Assembly (NCBI GenBank): GCA_027483885.1
Contig: JAIXTO010000089.1
Location: forward strand, 35,679 to 99,678
Length of the DNA stretch: 64,000 bases
From: Rhizobiaceae bacterium
GTDB lineage: Bacteria; Pseudomonadota; Alphaproteobacteria; Rhizobiales; Rhizobiaceae
Reading direction: 5' to 3'
Below the pieces are notes generated by a model. It did not search any database, was not told the DNA's origin, and worked only from the letters and a program-made list of their open reading frames with translations. Position numbers and translations under genes: made by a program. Every line of letters starts with the position of its first letter. Positions within the stretch are counted from its first letter, which is position 1. Below, one piece after another: positions 16,998-26,264 of the stretch.

Positions 16998-17525
16998 ATG
17001 CTCAATGCCAAACACAAATCTCTCTATGAAGAAGCCCAGCGTCGAGGACGAAGGGATGTTCGACAGATTGAACTCTGCGGCGGGGTCCTCAGCCTTGCCG
17101 CTGCAATTGAGGCCGATTGCGCTCGGCGGCTTTCGCGGCATCAGCTCTCGGAGAGCAAATTCGTCATGCTTGTCGTGCTGCTTGAGGCGAAGGATGGGCT
17201 TGCTGCCAACGAAGTAGCGACACGCTGTGGTGTCACGCGCGCCACCATGACCAGCCTGATCGATGGGCTGGAGCGTGATGGCCTCGCCCGTCGCACAGCC
17301 GATGGACAAGATCGACGTAGCGTCAACATCCAACTGACAGACAAAGGCGCGGATCTGGCACGTTCCGTGTTCGACGAACATGCGGAATGGTTGGCTTCGG
17401 TCTTCGGTGGATTGGATCGGGAGCAGTCGGAGCTACTGACCTCGATGATCCGTTTGATCTGGCAGAAAACCGATGTCGGAAAACTGGCCTCCGCAGCCAC
17501 CACACCCGACGATGAGACTGCCTGA
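16998..17525 (+). CDS. MarR-family transcriptional regulator
   Basis: A 175-residue winged-helix regulator. The MarR core runs VLLEAKDGLAANEVATRCGVTRATMTSLIDGLERDGLARRT (helix-turn-helix) and then ADGQDRRSVNIQLTDKG, the wing with its typical D-R-R signature. The dimerisation helices are at both ends. The start lies only 7 bases from a palindromic operator, so the mRNA leader must be short. The downstream gene 60 bases on is a lepA-like GTPase gene, which is an unusual partner and probably its regulatory target. Confidence 0.9.
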   Translation: MLNAKHKSLYEEAQRRGRRDVRQIELCGGVLSLAAAIEADCARRLSRHQLSESKFVMLVVLLEAKDGLAANEVATRCGVTRATMTSLIDGLERDGLARRTADGQDRRSVNIQLTDKGADLARSVFDEHAEWLASVFGGLDREQSELLTSMIRLIWQKTDVGKLASAATTPDDETA

Positions 17526-17585
17526 GCAAGGTCCACTTGCCCCTCTACTTTCAGGCGCAATCAGGCAATCAGCAAGGCCACTCCC

Positions 17586-19376
17586 ATGCCTCTCTCGAAT
17601 ATCCGTAATTTCTGCATCATTGCCCATATTGACCACGGCAAGTCGACACTCGCCGACCGTTTCATTGAGATGACCCAGACGGTAACCGACCGCGACATGC
17701 AGGAACAGCTGCTTGATTCAATGGATATTGAGCGAGAGCGCGGCATCACAGTGAAGCTGCGCCCAGTGCGCATGCAGCACCGAGCCGCGGACGGCATCGA
17801 CTACCAGTTCAACCTGATCGATACACCCGGCCATGTGGATTTCTCCGCTGAAGTCAGTCGTAGCCTTGCGGCCTGCGAGGGCGCAATCGTCCTGATCGAT
17901 GCGACGCAGGGCGTGCAGGCGCAGACCATTGCCAATGTGCGGCTGGCGCGCGAACAGGGGCTGAAGTTGCTTGCCGTTCTCAATAAGATCGACAGTCCAC
18001 TTTCCGATCCGCAGCGCATCATTCGCCAGCTTTACGACATCGAGGGGCTCGATCCGGACGAGGTGCTGCTGGTATCGGCCAGAACCGGCGAAGGCGTTCG
18101 CACGGTGCTGGACGCGATTGCAAGCACGTTCCCACCGCCAGAAAGCAAGGATGAGCTGCTGCGGGCGCTTGTCTTCGACAGCTATTACGATCCCTATCGG
18201 GGCGTGGTCCTTTCAGTGCGCGTCGTGGACGGCACCGTGGCAGTGGGCAATCGCATTCGCTTCATGTCGGCACCTGCCGGGTTCGAAGTGACTGAAGTGG
18301 GCATTTTTCGACCCGAACTTGTGCCGTGGAAAAAACTCTCGGCCGGAGAGGTTGGTTATGTCGCAACCGGCATCAAGGACCCCACCTACATCCGGCTCGG
18401 TGACACGCTGACATGGATGGACAAGCCCGCGCAACAGCCGGTTGCCACCTACCGTGAATCCAAACCCATGGTGTTTGCAGGTCTATACCCTTCCGGCAAT
18501 CTGACCATCAACATGTTGCGCGATGCGGTGCAGAAGCTCGCGCTGAATGACGCCGCCTTCCGCGCCGAAGCCGAAGTTTCGGAAGCTCTAGGCGCTGGCT
18601 ATCGCTGTGGTTTCCTGGGTATGTTGCATCTGGAGATCATCAAAGAGCGACTGAGACGGGAGTATGGCGTCGAAGTCATCACCACTGCGCCGAGCGTTGT
18701 CTACAAGGTGACGCTCAAAGACGGCGAAGTACGCTTCATCGACAATCCAGCCCATTTTCCGAACCCGGAGACACTCGAGCTTGCCGAAGAACCGATGGTG
18801 TCAAGCGTGATTCAGACGCCCTCGGATCACGTTGGCGCGGTGATGGAATTGTGCGGTCGCAGCCGTGGCATCTTCGGCACACTGGATTATGGCGATGATG
18901 GTTATGCGCGCATTGCTTATGAACTGCCCATGAGCCAGATGGCCTTTGGCTTTTTCGACAGCCTGAAATCCCTGACCCAGGGTTATGCCACACTGGATTA
19001 CGAGTTCTCCGATTACCGTCCCGCTGATCTTGTGCGTGTGGATATCCTGATCGAGAATCAACCAGTCGATGCCTTCGCCTTTGTGTGCGTGCGACTGCAG
19101 GCCTACGAGAAAGCCGCCGATATCGTTCACAGACTGAAATATGTCATGCCAAAAAAGCTCTATCCTGTGCCGCTTCAGGCCGCCATCGGCAGCCGCGTGA
19201 TCGCCCGCGAAGATATTCCTCCATTGCGCAAAGATGCGCTGGCCAAGGGCTTCGAGGGGAGCATGTCGGCAAAAAACAGACTGATCCGCAAGGCGAAGGA
19301 AAACAAGGGCAAGCGACACGGACTTTCCCGGGGCGACATCCCCAAGGAAGCCTTTCTCGCGATACTGGGCGTATGA
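17586..19376 (+). CDS. lepA: LepA/EF4-type translational GTPase, divergent copy
   Basis: A 596-residue protein with the full EF4 layout. The G-domain has AHIDHGKST (13-21), DTPGH (79-83) and NKID (133-136). Domains II, III and V follow, and then an EF4-specific C-terminal domain. EF4 acts on ribosomes during translocation or initiation. The sequence departs from ordinary LepA at normally constant places: [14 protein letters not shown] instead of the usual Tyr-containing form, VKLRPVRM in switch I, and a C-terminal domain reading [20 protein letters not shown] where most LepA carry a [20 protein letters not shown]-like block. It sits in accessory DNA behind a MarR gene, so it is probably a second copy beside a housekeeping lepA elsewhere (inference). 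Confidence 0.85.
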   Translation: MPLSNIRNFCIIAHIDHGKSTLADRFIEMTQTVTDRDMQEQLLDSMDIERERGITVKLRPVRMQHRAADGIDYQFNLIDTPGHVDFSAEVSRSLAACEGAIVLIDATQGVQAQTIANVRLAREQGLKLLAVLNKIDSPLSDPQRIIRQLYDIEGLDPDEVLLVSARTGEGVRTVLDAIASTFPPPESKDELLRALVFDSYYDPYRGVVLSVRVVDGTVAVGNRIRFMSAPAGFEVTEVGIFRPELVPWKKLSAGEVGYVATGIKDPTYIRLGDTLTWMDKPAQQPVATYRESKPMVFAGLYPSGNLTINMLRDAVQKLALNDAAFRAEAEVSEALGAGYRCGFLGMLHLEIIKERLRREYGVEVITTAPSVVYKVTLKDGEVRFIDNPAHFPNPETLELAEEPMVSSVIQTPSDHVGAVMELCGRSRGIFGTLDYGDDGYARIAYELPMSQMAFGFFDSLKSLTQGYATLDYEFSDYRPADLVRVDILIENQPVDAFAFVCVRLQAYEKAADIVHRLKYVMPKKLYPVPLQAAIGSRVIAREDIPPLRKDALAKGFEGSMSAKNRLIRKAKENKGKRHGLSRGDIPKEAFLAILGV

Positions 19377-19415
19377 ATGCCAAAGGGGCGCCGGAAGGTG
19401 GCGGCGTGTCTTCCT

Positions 19416-20627
19416 CTACGGCGCGCTCTTTTCTTCGAAGTCGCTGAGCATCTGAAATAAATCCTCGCGATCCTGATCAAGATGCGGTGGAGGGCGATGA
19501 AGGCGAACGGGCGTCACCGACATTTTCAGAGGATTGCCAAGAAGGCGCAGAGGCTGCCCCTCCGGCGTCTGCATGTCCACCACCATCTCCCGCGCCAGCG
19601 TGTGCGGATTGGAGACGACCTGATCGATGGTTGCCACCCGCCCGGCGGGGATTTCGGCCAGGACGAGACGTCGCTCCCATTGTTCCGCCGTCTGCGTTTT
19701 CAAGGCCTCGGTGACAAGACCGTCCAGCGCATCGATATTCACCACCCGGTCGCGGTTGCGGGCGAAACGCGCGTCGTGAACAAGTTCCGGCGTGCCGATG
19801 ACTGCACAAAAACGGGCAAACTGCTGATCGTTGCCAACGGCGATCGCGATGTCACCGTCCGCTGTCGTGAAGGTCTGATAGGGTGCGATGTTGGGATGCC
19901 GGTTGCCGATCCGTGCCGGTATCCTGCCGGAGACCAGATGGTTTGTTGCTGCATTGATCAGCCAGGCCACCTGGGCGTCGTAAAGCGCCAGATCGATATA
20001 TTGGCCTTCACCTGTGCGATCCCGGTGGCGAAGAGCGGCCAGGATGCCGACCGTCGCGTACATGCCGCACATGACGTCCGCAATGCCGAGACCGACCTTG
20101 ACTGGCCGCCCTCCATCCGCGTCACTGTCGCCGGTGATGCTCATGATGCCACCCATGGCCTGGATCAGGAAATCGTAGCCGGTGCGGTCAGCGTAAGGCC
20201 CTGTCTGGCCAAAGCCTGAAATCGCACACCAGACGATATCCGGCTTGACCCTGCATAGGTCGTCATACCCAAGGCCGCGGCGCGCGAGGTCGCCCGGCTT
20301 GTAGTTTTCGATGAGGACATCGCACATCGCCACCAGTCGTTTGACCAGCGCGACCCCGTCTTCGGTCGCAAGATCGATTGCGATCGATCGCTTGTTGCGG
20401 TTGGCCGAGAGGAAATAGGCGCTGAGATCACTGTCGCTTCCATCAGCATTGGCAACAAAGGGCGGGCCCCAGCTGCGGGTATCATCCCCGGCTCCCGGCC
20501 GCTCGACCTTGATGACATCCGCGCCCAGATCGGCGAGAAGCTGCGCCGCCGTCGGCCCGGCCAGGATGCGAGAGAGGTCAAGGATGCGCAGCCCCTCGAG
20601 GCTTTGGGGCTTCTGGTGGTCGGACAT
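19416..20627 (-). CDS. Class III (CaiB/BaiF/Frc) CoA-transferase
   Basis: A 403-residue family III CoA-transferase. The N-terminus LEGLRILDLSRILAGPTAAQLLADLGADVIKVE is the family hallmark. The catalytic Asp is Asp152 in TGYDFLIQAMGG, equivalent to Asp169 of formyl-CoA transferase. The family moves CoA between carboxylic acids through an aspartyl-CoA intermediate. I chose ATG 20627 (preceded by TGAGGTG) over an open frame reaching 20687. It is the last gene of a five-gene leftward run and starts 7 bases after the OpgC-type gene. Pairing with a ThDP enzyme resembles frc/oxc of oxalate decarboxylation, but the ThDP partner does not look like Oxc. The acid substrate is unknown. Confidence 0.87.
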   Translation of the reverse strand: MSDHQKPQSLEGLRILDLSRILAGPTAAQLLADLGADVIKVERPGAGDDTRSWGPPFVANADGSDSDLSAYFLSANRNKRSIAIDLATEDGVALVKRLVAMCDVLIENYKPGDLARRGLGYDDLCRVKPDIVWCAISGFGQTGPYADRTGYDFLIQAMGGIMSITGDSDADGGRPVKVGLGIADVMCGMYATVGILAALRHRDRTGEGQYIDLALYDAQVAWLINAATNHLVSGRIPARIGNRHPNIAPYQTFTTADGDIAIAVGNDQQFARFCAVIGTPELVHDARFARNRDRVVNIDALDGLVTEALKTQTAEQWERRLVLAEIPAGRVATIDQVVSNPHTLAREMVVDMQTPEGQPLRLLGNPLKMSVTPVRLHRPPPHLDQDREDLFQMLSDFEEKSAP

Positions 20628-20634
20628 CGACACC

Positions 20635-21780
20635 TCACGATTTCCAGGGGGACATTTTGAACCAGCGAACCAGATAGGCAGCCGCAATCAGGGTGGCAAA
20701 GCCAAACAGGTTGCCGATCACTTCGGCAGAAGTCGTACGGCCGGCATGATCAAGAGCGATGCCGATCGGCTGAGCGATGACGATGCCGGTGATGAAGACG
20801 GCGAGCGATTGTTGTCCAACGACGGTCAGCACACGCACGATCCGACCGCGCAGGCGCGCACCCTTTTCGCCGACCAGATGCACCGCGATATAACAGAGGG
20901 CCAGGAAATGAACGAAGCGGAGCAGGCCGAAATCGGTCTTGTCGGTCAGCGGAGCGATCTGCTCGGCCGCCATCTGGAAGAAAGGATGGACCGCGTGGAA
21001 ATGCACCCATGCGAAAGGCACCGTGACGATCACGATTGCAACGGCAAGCACCATCAGACGACGGTCATAGCCCGGTGACGGCAGCGTGCCACGCATGAGG
21101 AAAAAACCGCTGTAGAACAGAAGTTGCCAGCCGAAGGGATCGAAAAACCATGGGCGATCCGACCAGGGCTCGGCCGGCAGGCGTGTCAGTCCGAACTGGG
21201 TTGCACACCATAAGGCAACCATCAGGGCGAGAGGCAGGTAACGATGCACGTTCGAGGCAAAGATCATCAATGGCATCAATGCCAGGATGACGATGTACAT
21301 CGGAAGGATGTCAAAATAGTTCGGCACGTAGGTCAGCGTCAGCAATCCGACCAGCAGGCCGCCCGGATCCTTCATGAAGGGCACGAGGTTGAGGCTTTCG
21401 ACATAGGTGACGCCGTCATAGCGTGTTCCCGCCAGGACCATCATGGCAACAACCACGACAAAGACGGCAATGTGAGCCCAGAAGATCTGCCAGATGCGGT
21501 GTCCGACACGCGCAATCAGCGCAGTTGCGCCCTGGCGATCATAGGTCGAGCCAAAGGCAATCGCCGATGCCATGCCGGATTGAAAGACGAACATTTCCGT
21601 CGCGTCCGAAAAGCCGAAGCGCGCCGGTATCCAGAGCGCCCAGCCATCATCGGGGATATGCGCCAGCAGAATGATGAGCATGCCAATGCCGCGAAAGAAA
21701 TCGAGGCGCAGATCGCGGGGACGTTTTATCTCTAGTGCAGCCGACGCCTGTTTCGCCTGTGTATCAGAAGGCGCCGTCAT
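20635..21780 (-). CDS. OpgC-domain integral membrane protein
   Basis: A 381-residue membrane protein with about ten hydrophobic segments. After a charged N-terminus it begins RPRDLRLDFFRGIGMLIILLAHIPDDGW. This is the OpgC/acyltransferase-3-like pattern (R-D-x-R-x-D-x-x-R-G), including a His in the first membrane segment. Relatives succinylate periplasmic glucans in some species. The start overlaps the ThDP-enzyme stop by 17 bases and the stop lies 7 bases before the CoA-transferase gene, so it is firmly inside that operon. Its link to a CoA-transferase suggests transfer of a specific acyl group to a periplasmic acceptor (inference). ATGs further upstream (21792, 21876) are possible but overlap more. 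Confidence 0.78.
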   Translation of the reverse strand: MTAPSDTQAKQASAALEIKRPRDLRLDFFRGIGMLIILLAHIPDDGWALWIPARFGFSDATEMFVFQSGMASAIAFGSTYDRQGATALIARVGHRIWQIFWAHIAVFVVVVAMMVLAGTRYDGVTYVESLNLVPFMKDPGGLLVGLLTLTYVPNYFDILPMYIVILALMPLMIFASNVHRYLPLALMVALWCATQFGLTRLPAEPWSDRPWFFDPFGWQLLFYSGFFLMRGTLPSPGYDRRLMVLAVAIVIVTVPFAWVHFHAVHPFFQMAAEQIAPLTDKTDFGLLRFVHFLALCYIAVHLVGEKGARLRGRIVRVLTVVGQQSLAVFITGIVIAQPIGIALDHAGRTTSAEVIGNLFGFATLIAAAYLVRWFKMSPWKS

Positions 21781-23404
21781 AGGCTCTGGCATCGAACCTG
21801 CAGGCGATAAGGCTGAAGCCCGGACGTCTTCCGGCGTCCTCAAGCGCGTTACGGAAGTCATCGATTGTCTCCACATTCACACCATGGCCGCCAAATCCTT
21901 GCGCGACGGCGGCAAAATCCGTTTCCCCGAGAGTGACACCGACCGAAGGCAGCCCGGCAGATGCCTGCTTCAGGGCGATCAGCGCGAGGCTGCGGTCCTG
22001 GAACAGAACGACGGTTACCGGCAGGCCGAGATCGCGAAGAGTTGCAAGTTCGCCGATGCCCATTTCAAGGCCGCCGTCACCCATCACGGCAAAAACCCGC
22101 CGCGACGGATCGGCAACCTTCGCGCCGATCGCCAACGGCAAGGCCGCATTCATGGTGCAGAAACCGGCGGACTGGAGAAGGGTGAGCGGCTGGGTCGCAA
22201 CCCATTTTTGCGACAGAAGGATACGATGGGCGCCGCTATCGACGGTCACGAGGCCACCCGGACCGGCAACGCGGTTCAAATGATCGATGATCGCATGGGG
22301 TCCCCACGGCTGTTTTGTTGAAAAGATCCGCCGAAGCTCTGTTTTCGCCGCCTCAGGCTCCCCATCCGCCCTTGTCCTGCGCTGCGCAAGCGCACCGTTG
22401 AGGGCCTGCAGGATGCGTGACGGCGCGCCACCGATCCAGGTGCCAGCGTGATGCATGGCGTGATCGGGAGGGACGCTCGACATATCCACCAGCTTTGCCG
22501 GATCGGCGACGAAATCCAGCCAGCCAAGACGCATTTCTATCGGATCGTAACCGACGAGAAGCACCAGATCCGCTTGCCGTGCCAGCGGAAGGAGAACAGC
22601 ATCTGCCAGCGGCGACAGGCCCGCAGCACCAAGCGCCAGCGGATGGTCTTCCGGGATGACGCCCTTGGCCTTGTAGGTGGTGATCACAGGGGCGCCGATG
22701 GTCTCTGCCAGATGCTGCAGCGCGGGTCCGGCCTGACTGCGGGCCGCTTCAAGGCCGGCTATAAGCAACGGCCGATCGGCACCCTGGATACGCTCCAACA
22801 GAAAACGAACAGCAGGCTCTGCCCCGGAAACGGGGGCCGCGAACCGTTTCGGGGGCGCGGGAATAGATGTTTCCATGCTGGATGCTGCAGCAACTGCAGG
22901 CGAAAGATCCAGATGCACAGGCCCCATCGGGTCTGTCATTGCAATTGCAAGAGCCCGCGCCACAGTGGAGGCGGCACTTTCAGGCTCGATTTCGAACGAT
23001 GCCTTGACGAGCGGTCGCAACAGCTGAGCGTGGTCGATCACCTGGTGCGTGTAGCGTGCGCGCGTGGCACGGTCGACGACACCAGAAATGACCACCAGCG
23101 GAACCCGTTCCTGCACGGCATCGGCAATGCCGTTGACGGCATTTGCAAGACCCGGACCGACCGTTGTCACCAGCAGTTCGGGATGAGCAGTCATGGCACT
23201 GGCACCCGCTGCCATGATGGCGGCAGACGTTTCATGACGCGCGAGATGGAACGTTATTCCAGCCGTTTGCAGGGCGTCGATCAGTGTCACCACCTCTCCG
23301 CCCGGCACACCGAAGGCATGGCGCACATCGTGTGCGTGGAGGGTCTTTGCAACGATGTCGGCAACGCGGTTCAGACTTCGGGCCAGGCTTCGGGATTGAG
23401 ACAT
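21764..23404 (-). CDS. ThDP-dependent enzyme, acetolactate synthase-like
   Basis: A 546-residue protein with the three-domain layout of ThDP enzymes of the acetolactate synthase/benzoylformate decarboxylase group. The activating Glu is Glu58 in ARHETSAAIMA. A central domain follows (LLIAGLEAARSQAGPAL), then the C-terminal PP domain with GDGG at 442-445. The Asn that normally closes the GDG-x(n)-N metal-binding motif is Gln469 (VVLFQDRSL, where relatives usually read FND). This may weaken or alter ThDP-Mg binding. It lacks recognisable Oxc features, and true acetolactate synthase usually pairs with a small regulatory subunit, absent here. The reaction is therefore open: decarboxylation or carboligation of a 2-keto acid or acyl-CoA. 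Confidence 0.8.
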   Translation of the reverse strand: MSQSRSLARSLNRVADIVAKTLHAHDVRHAFGVPGGEVVTLIDALQTAGITFHLARHETSAAIMAAGASAMTAHPELLVTTVGPGLANAVNGIADAVQERVPLVVISGVVDRATRARYTHQVIDHAQLLRPLVKASFEIEPESAASTVARALAIAMTDPMGPVHLDLSPAVAAASSMETSIPAPPKRFAAPVSGAEPAVRFLLERIQGADRPLLIAGLEAARSQAGPALQHLAETIGAPVITTYKAKGVIPEDHPLALGAAGLSPLADAVLLPLARQADLVLLVGYDPIEMRLGWLDFVADPAKLVDMSSVPPDHAMHHAGTWIGGAPSRILQALNGALAQRRTRADGEPEAAKTELRRIFSTKQPWGPHAIIDHLNRVAGPGGLVTVDSGAHRILLSQKWVATQPLTLLQSAGFCTMNAALPLAIGAKVADPSRRVFAVMGDGGLEMGIGELATLRDLGLPVTVVLFQDRSLALIALKQASAGLPSVGVTLGETDFAAVAQGFGGHGVNVETIDDFRNALEDAGRRPGFSLIACRFDARAYDGAF

Positions 23405-23491
23405 TCAGGCAAGCCACTTCCGTGAGAGTTATTCCACACAGCGCAGCCTACCCAGCCGATGGGGCCGGGCAGGTTTTCTTCTTGATACATC

Positions 23492-23974
23492 CTAGCGTTC
23501 CAGGGCACGCACGACGAATGCGACGACGATGCCGAACAGGATATGGCCGATGAGAGACGCCCAGGTCAGCGTGATAAAGCCGAGGAATGGCGGCAGACCC
23601 GCAAACAGATGCGCCATGACATAAAGGGCAAAGATCCAGAGGCCGGTGCCAAAACCGATGCCGGTCAGCAGCAGAGGCAACTTCGGAAAGATCAGGCGCT
23701 GGAGCGGCCGGGCAATGAAAAGATAACCTATCGGGTAAAAGATGATGCCGACAATGGCGTGAATGGCTTCAGCGGCCAGCGGATTGCTGAAGCCGAAGAC
23801 GGACTGCACGAGACCGGCAGGTTCCAGCGGGCCACCAACCCAGAGCGGGGTGAACACCCGAGCCCAGATCTCCCACGTGATGTCTGCGGCAAGGCCCGAC
23901 AGGACGATGGTCCGCGCCAGGCCCGGCTGAATATCCGGAAAGATCGGCGATTTCTGCATTTCCATCATAGACAT
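23492..23974 (-). CDS. Small integral membrane protein of unknown function
   Basis: A 160-residue protein with four hydrophobic segments, at about residues 18-40, 62-88, 97-121 and 133-157. ATG 23974 has a very good AAGGAGAAAG site. I do not recognise the family with confidence. The segment GLAADITWEIWARVFTPLWVGGP and the later HAIVGIIFYPIGYLFIARP suggest a conserved membrane family of about 150-170 residues. It lies between the TPR protein gene and the ThDP-enzyme gene in the same orientation, with gaps of 27 and 87 bases, and is probably co-transcribed. Confidence 0.6.
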   Translation of the reverse strand: MSMMEMQKSPIFPDIQPGLARTIVLSGLAADITWEIWARVFTPLWVGGPLEPAGLVQSVFGFSNPLAAEAIHAIVGIIFYPIGYLFIARPLQRLIFPKLPLLLTGIGFGTGLWIFALYVMAHLFAGLPPFLGFITLTWASLIGHILFGIVVAFVVRALER

Positions 23975-24001
23975 CAACTTTCTCCTTGGTTGCGGGGTAC
24001 A

Positions 24002-25339
24002 TCAGGCAGAGAGGCTTCTGCCGGCTGACCGCTTGATGGACTGGATGGACTGGAAGAGGCGGTCATCCGCCTTGAGGCGTTTGCGGATCTCGCCGATCCG
24101 CGACACCGCAGCCTTGTCGCCGCCGTGTCCGACAGCTCTGGCCAAAGCAAGCACGAAGAAGTCTCGTTGCGCGTTGCTGCCGCCGATCTTCGGGAGGTTG
24201 GCCACCATGCGATCGATCACGCGCTGGTCGGCCGGTGTATCGAGGCCCGCCAGCACACGCGCCATCGGAACGCCAATTTCGGCAGCGACGCGCGCCTGAT
24301 CATCGACACCGAGGGCCTTGGCTTCGATCTGCGCCACGAGTTCGGCCATGCCATTGCGATCACCGACTGCCACCATCGCCGCCAGGTTATGAAGGGCGGC
24401 AAAGATCAAGGTCGTGTCGGTGCGCCGGCGATATGCGATTTCGGCGGCGTCCAGCCACCGGTCACCCACCTGGATGCCCGACTGTTGCATACGCCAGAGA
24501 AGCGAGACGGCATTGGCCATGTCCCGGAAATCGTCCGTCTGCTGCGGGCGGACTTCGTCGTCGTAGATCTGCAAGACGCGTTCGTGATCTCCTCGTTCCA
24601 GATGCAAAAGGGCAAGATGCCAGGCCATGTGGAAGGAGAAGTTGTTACAGCGGGACCAGGCCCTGCGGCTGCCTTCAAGCCACTCGATGCCTTCGACCGT
24701 GTCACCTCGCATTTCAAAGACATGGGAGACGGCGTGAAGGCCCCAGGCGTCATCGGGCTGCAGCAGGACCGCGTGTTGGCCAACAACCAGGGCTTCCTGA
24801 TATCGCCCATGTTCTTCAAGCGAAAAGGCGTGGCAGCCGAGAATAAAGCCGGCTGAATTGCTTGCCAGATCCAGTCCGTCGACCGCCTTCGTGCTGGCGC
24901 TCAGCATGCTGGCGGCATCGCCCAGCATGAAACGCAGGGCTTGCGAAATCTTGAACGGGAGAAAGACGGTCGGACGGTCTTCAAAACCGTCATCCAGCAG
25001 GTCGGCTGCGTGCGCGAAGGAGCCGGTGGCAGCCGCCTCAAGCGCCTTGACCAGCACACGCTCGTCACCTGTTCCCCCATCTCTTGCGGCCAGTGCGGTG
25101 CGGGCGTTGTTCAAGGCATCGACGGCGGGCACCGCAAGTTCCGAGCGCGCCAGGATGAGATTGGCAAACCCCTTCAGCACGTGGCCCGCAACGTGATGGC
25201 CATCGGCCGCAATCGTCGCCTGAAGCGCCGAACCGGTGCTCGGGCGATGGGTCGCCAATCCGAAGACTGCATTCTCGAATGCCCGTTGCGCATCGCAGCT
25301 GTCACTACTGGTCACGAGACCATATGCATCACGTTTCAT
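24002..25339 (-). CDS. TTC38-like tetratricopeptide-repeat protein
   Basis: A 445-residue, all-helical, soluble protein. The central part (FILGCHAFSLEEHGRYQEALVVGQHAVLLQPDDAWGLHAVSHVFEMRGDTVEGIEWL, then FHMAWHLALLHLERGDHERVLQIYDD) has the TPR periodicity and the conserved His/Trp residues of the TTC38 family. Those repeated His residues are unusual for a pure scaffold. The family occurs from bacteria to animals; its biochemical role is not established. It is the first gene of the leftward run that continues with a membrane protein, a ThDP enzyme, an OpgC-type protein and a CoA-transferase. Confidence 0.75.
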   Translation of the reverse strand: MKRDAYGLVTSSDSCDAQRAFENAVFGLATHRPSTGSALQATIAADGHHVAGHVLKGFANLILARSELAVPAVDALNNARTALAARDGGTGDERVLVKALEAAATGSFAHAADLLDDGFEDRPTVFLPFKISQALRFMLGDAASMLSASTKAVDGLDLASNSAGFILGCHAFSLEEHGRYQEALVVGQHAVLLQPDDAWGLHAVSHVFEMRGDTVEGIEWLEGSRRAWSRCNNFSFHMAWHLALLHLERGDHERVLQIYDDEVRPQQTDDFRDMANAVSLLWRMQQSGIQVGDRWLDAAEIAYRRRTDTTLIFAALHNLAAMVAVGDRNGMAELVAQIEAKALGVDDQARVAAEIGVPMARVLAGLDTPADQRVIDRMVANLPKIGGSNAQRDFFVLALARAVGHGGDKAAVSRIGEIRKRLKADDRLFQSIQSIKRSAGRSLSA

Positions 25340-25678
25340 ACGTTTGCTCCTTGGGGACGCATTGGCGGGCCATCAGGATCCGTCATCACCGTCCACAATG
25401 GCGTTTACGGCTGCGGCGCAGCATTCGTTACAGGGGTCGGGAGATTTTCGATGTCGCGGCAGGGCGGGTTCTTCCGACGCTCGGCGCCAGAGAAATCTTG
25501 AGGCCATCTGTAACGAACGCATGCAGACCTGCGAATGTGCCTGCGAGCAGCCAACGTTAGCCTCTGGACTGGAAGGACCGAACGCCATGATCGCAGCGAC
25601 AGCAAAACGGGCCGGTCGTCATCGGCACCGCGCGGGGGCAGCCACCGCCGCCGGTTTTATGGCGCGGCGTGACGCGTG
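25340..25678. other. Divergent intergenic region
   Basis: About 340 bases between the leftward TPR gene and the rightward membrane-protein gene. Short frames exist in several phases but none has a ribosome site plus a recognisable product. It presumably holds promoters for both directions; I could not identify a clear -35/-10 pair. Confidence 0.4.
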
Positions 25679-26095
25679 ATGTACCTCTACGTCAAGGCGA
25701 TCCACGTGTTTGCCGTCGTCACTCTGATCGGGGGCATGCTGGCGATGGCATTGGTGTTGCGGTCCGCGATTGCTTCGCCAGAGGCAACCGACGTCCGCCG
25801 CTTCGGCGAAGCCGTTTTACGCTGGGACGGACTGGTCACGACACCGGCGCTTGCCATCGTCTGGATGGCAGGTTTCACGATGGCCTTCGGTGCGGGCTGG
25901 GACAGTTCGCTCTGGCTGCTGGTGAAGATGATCCCGGCCGTCGTCCTCAGCGGTCTGCACAGCCTGGAAGCCCTGGTGCTGAAGAGGCTGCTGCGGGAAG
26001 GCCGGCGGGTCCACCCGCTGTTCGGCGCGGCCGCGTTTGCAATCCTTGCCGTCTTTGCAGCCATTGCATGGCTTGCCGTCGTTAAGCCGTTCTAG
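25679..26095 (+). CDS. Small integral membrane protein (CopD/HemJ-like topology)
   Basis: A 138-residue protein with four hydrophobic segments. It begins MYLYVKAIHVFAVVTLIGGM, with a His in the first segment (His9), and has a second polar patch LVTTPALAIVWMAGF. The overall pattern of short loops resembles the HemJ/CopD-like membrane fold, but the similarity is general and I cannot assign a function. A GTG one codon upstream (25676) is an alternative start. It stands alone ahead of a TetR gene 170 bases downstream. Confidence 0.6.
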   Translation: MYLYVKAIHVFAVVTLIGGMLAMALVLRSAIASPEATDVRRFGEAVLRWDGLVTTPALAIVWMAGFTMAFGAGWDSSLWLLVKMIPAVVLSGLHSLEALVLKRLLREGRRVHPLFGAAAFAILAVFAAIAWLAVVKPF

Positions 26096-26264
26096 ATTGA
26101 CGTGGCAGGTGCCGTCTCGATGACCCATGCCCGATAGATGCGAAAGTGAAGACGCGCAACGGTGATCGGGCCGTGATTGCATTTTAAATCGACCGTTATA
26201 AAACCAATCTTGCGCTGTTCTCATCTCTGCGGGAGGCGCGTTCAATTTCCAAGAGACAGATCCC

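Noticed and set aside
19416..23404. Oxalate decarboxylation pair (frc/oxc)
   Set aside because: The CoA-transferase fits the family, but the ThDP enzyme has no clear oxalyl-CoA decarboxylase features, and OpgC and TTC38-type partners are not part of oxalate operons.
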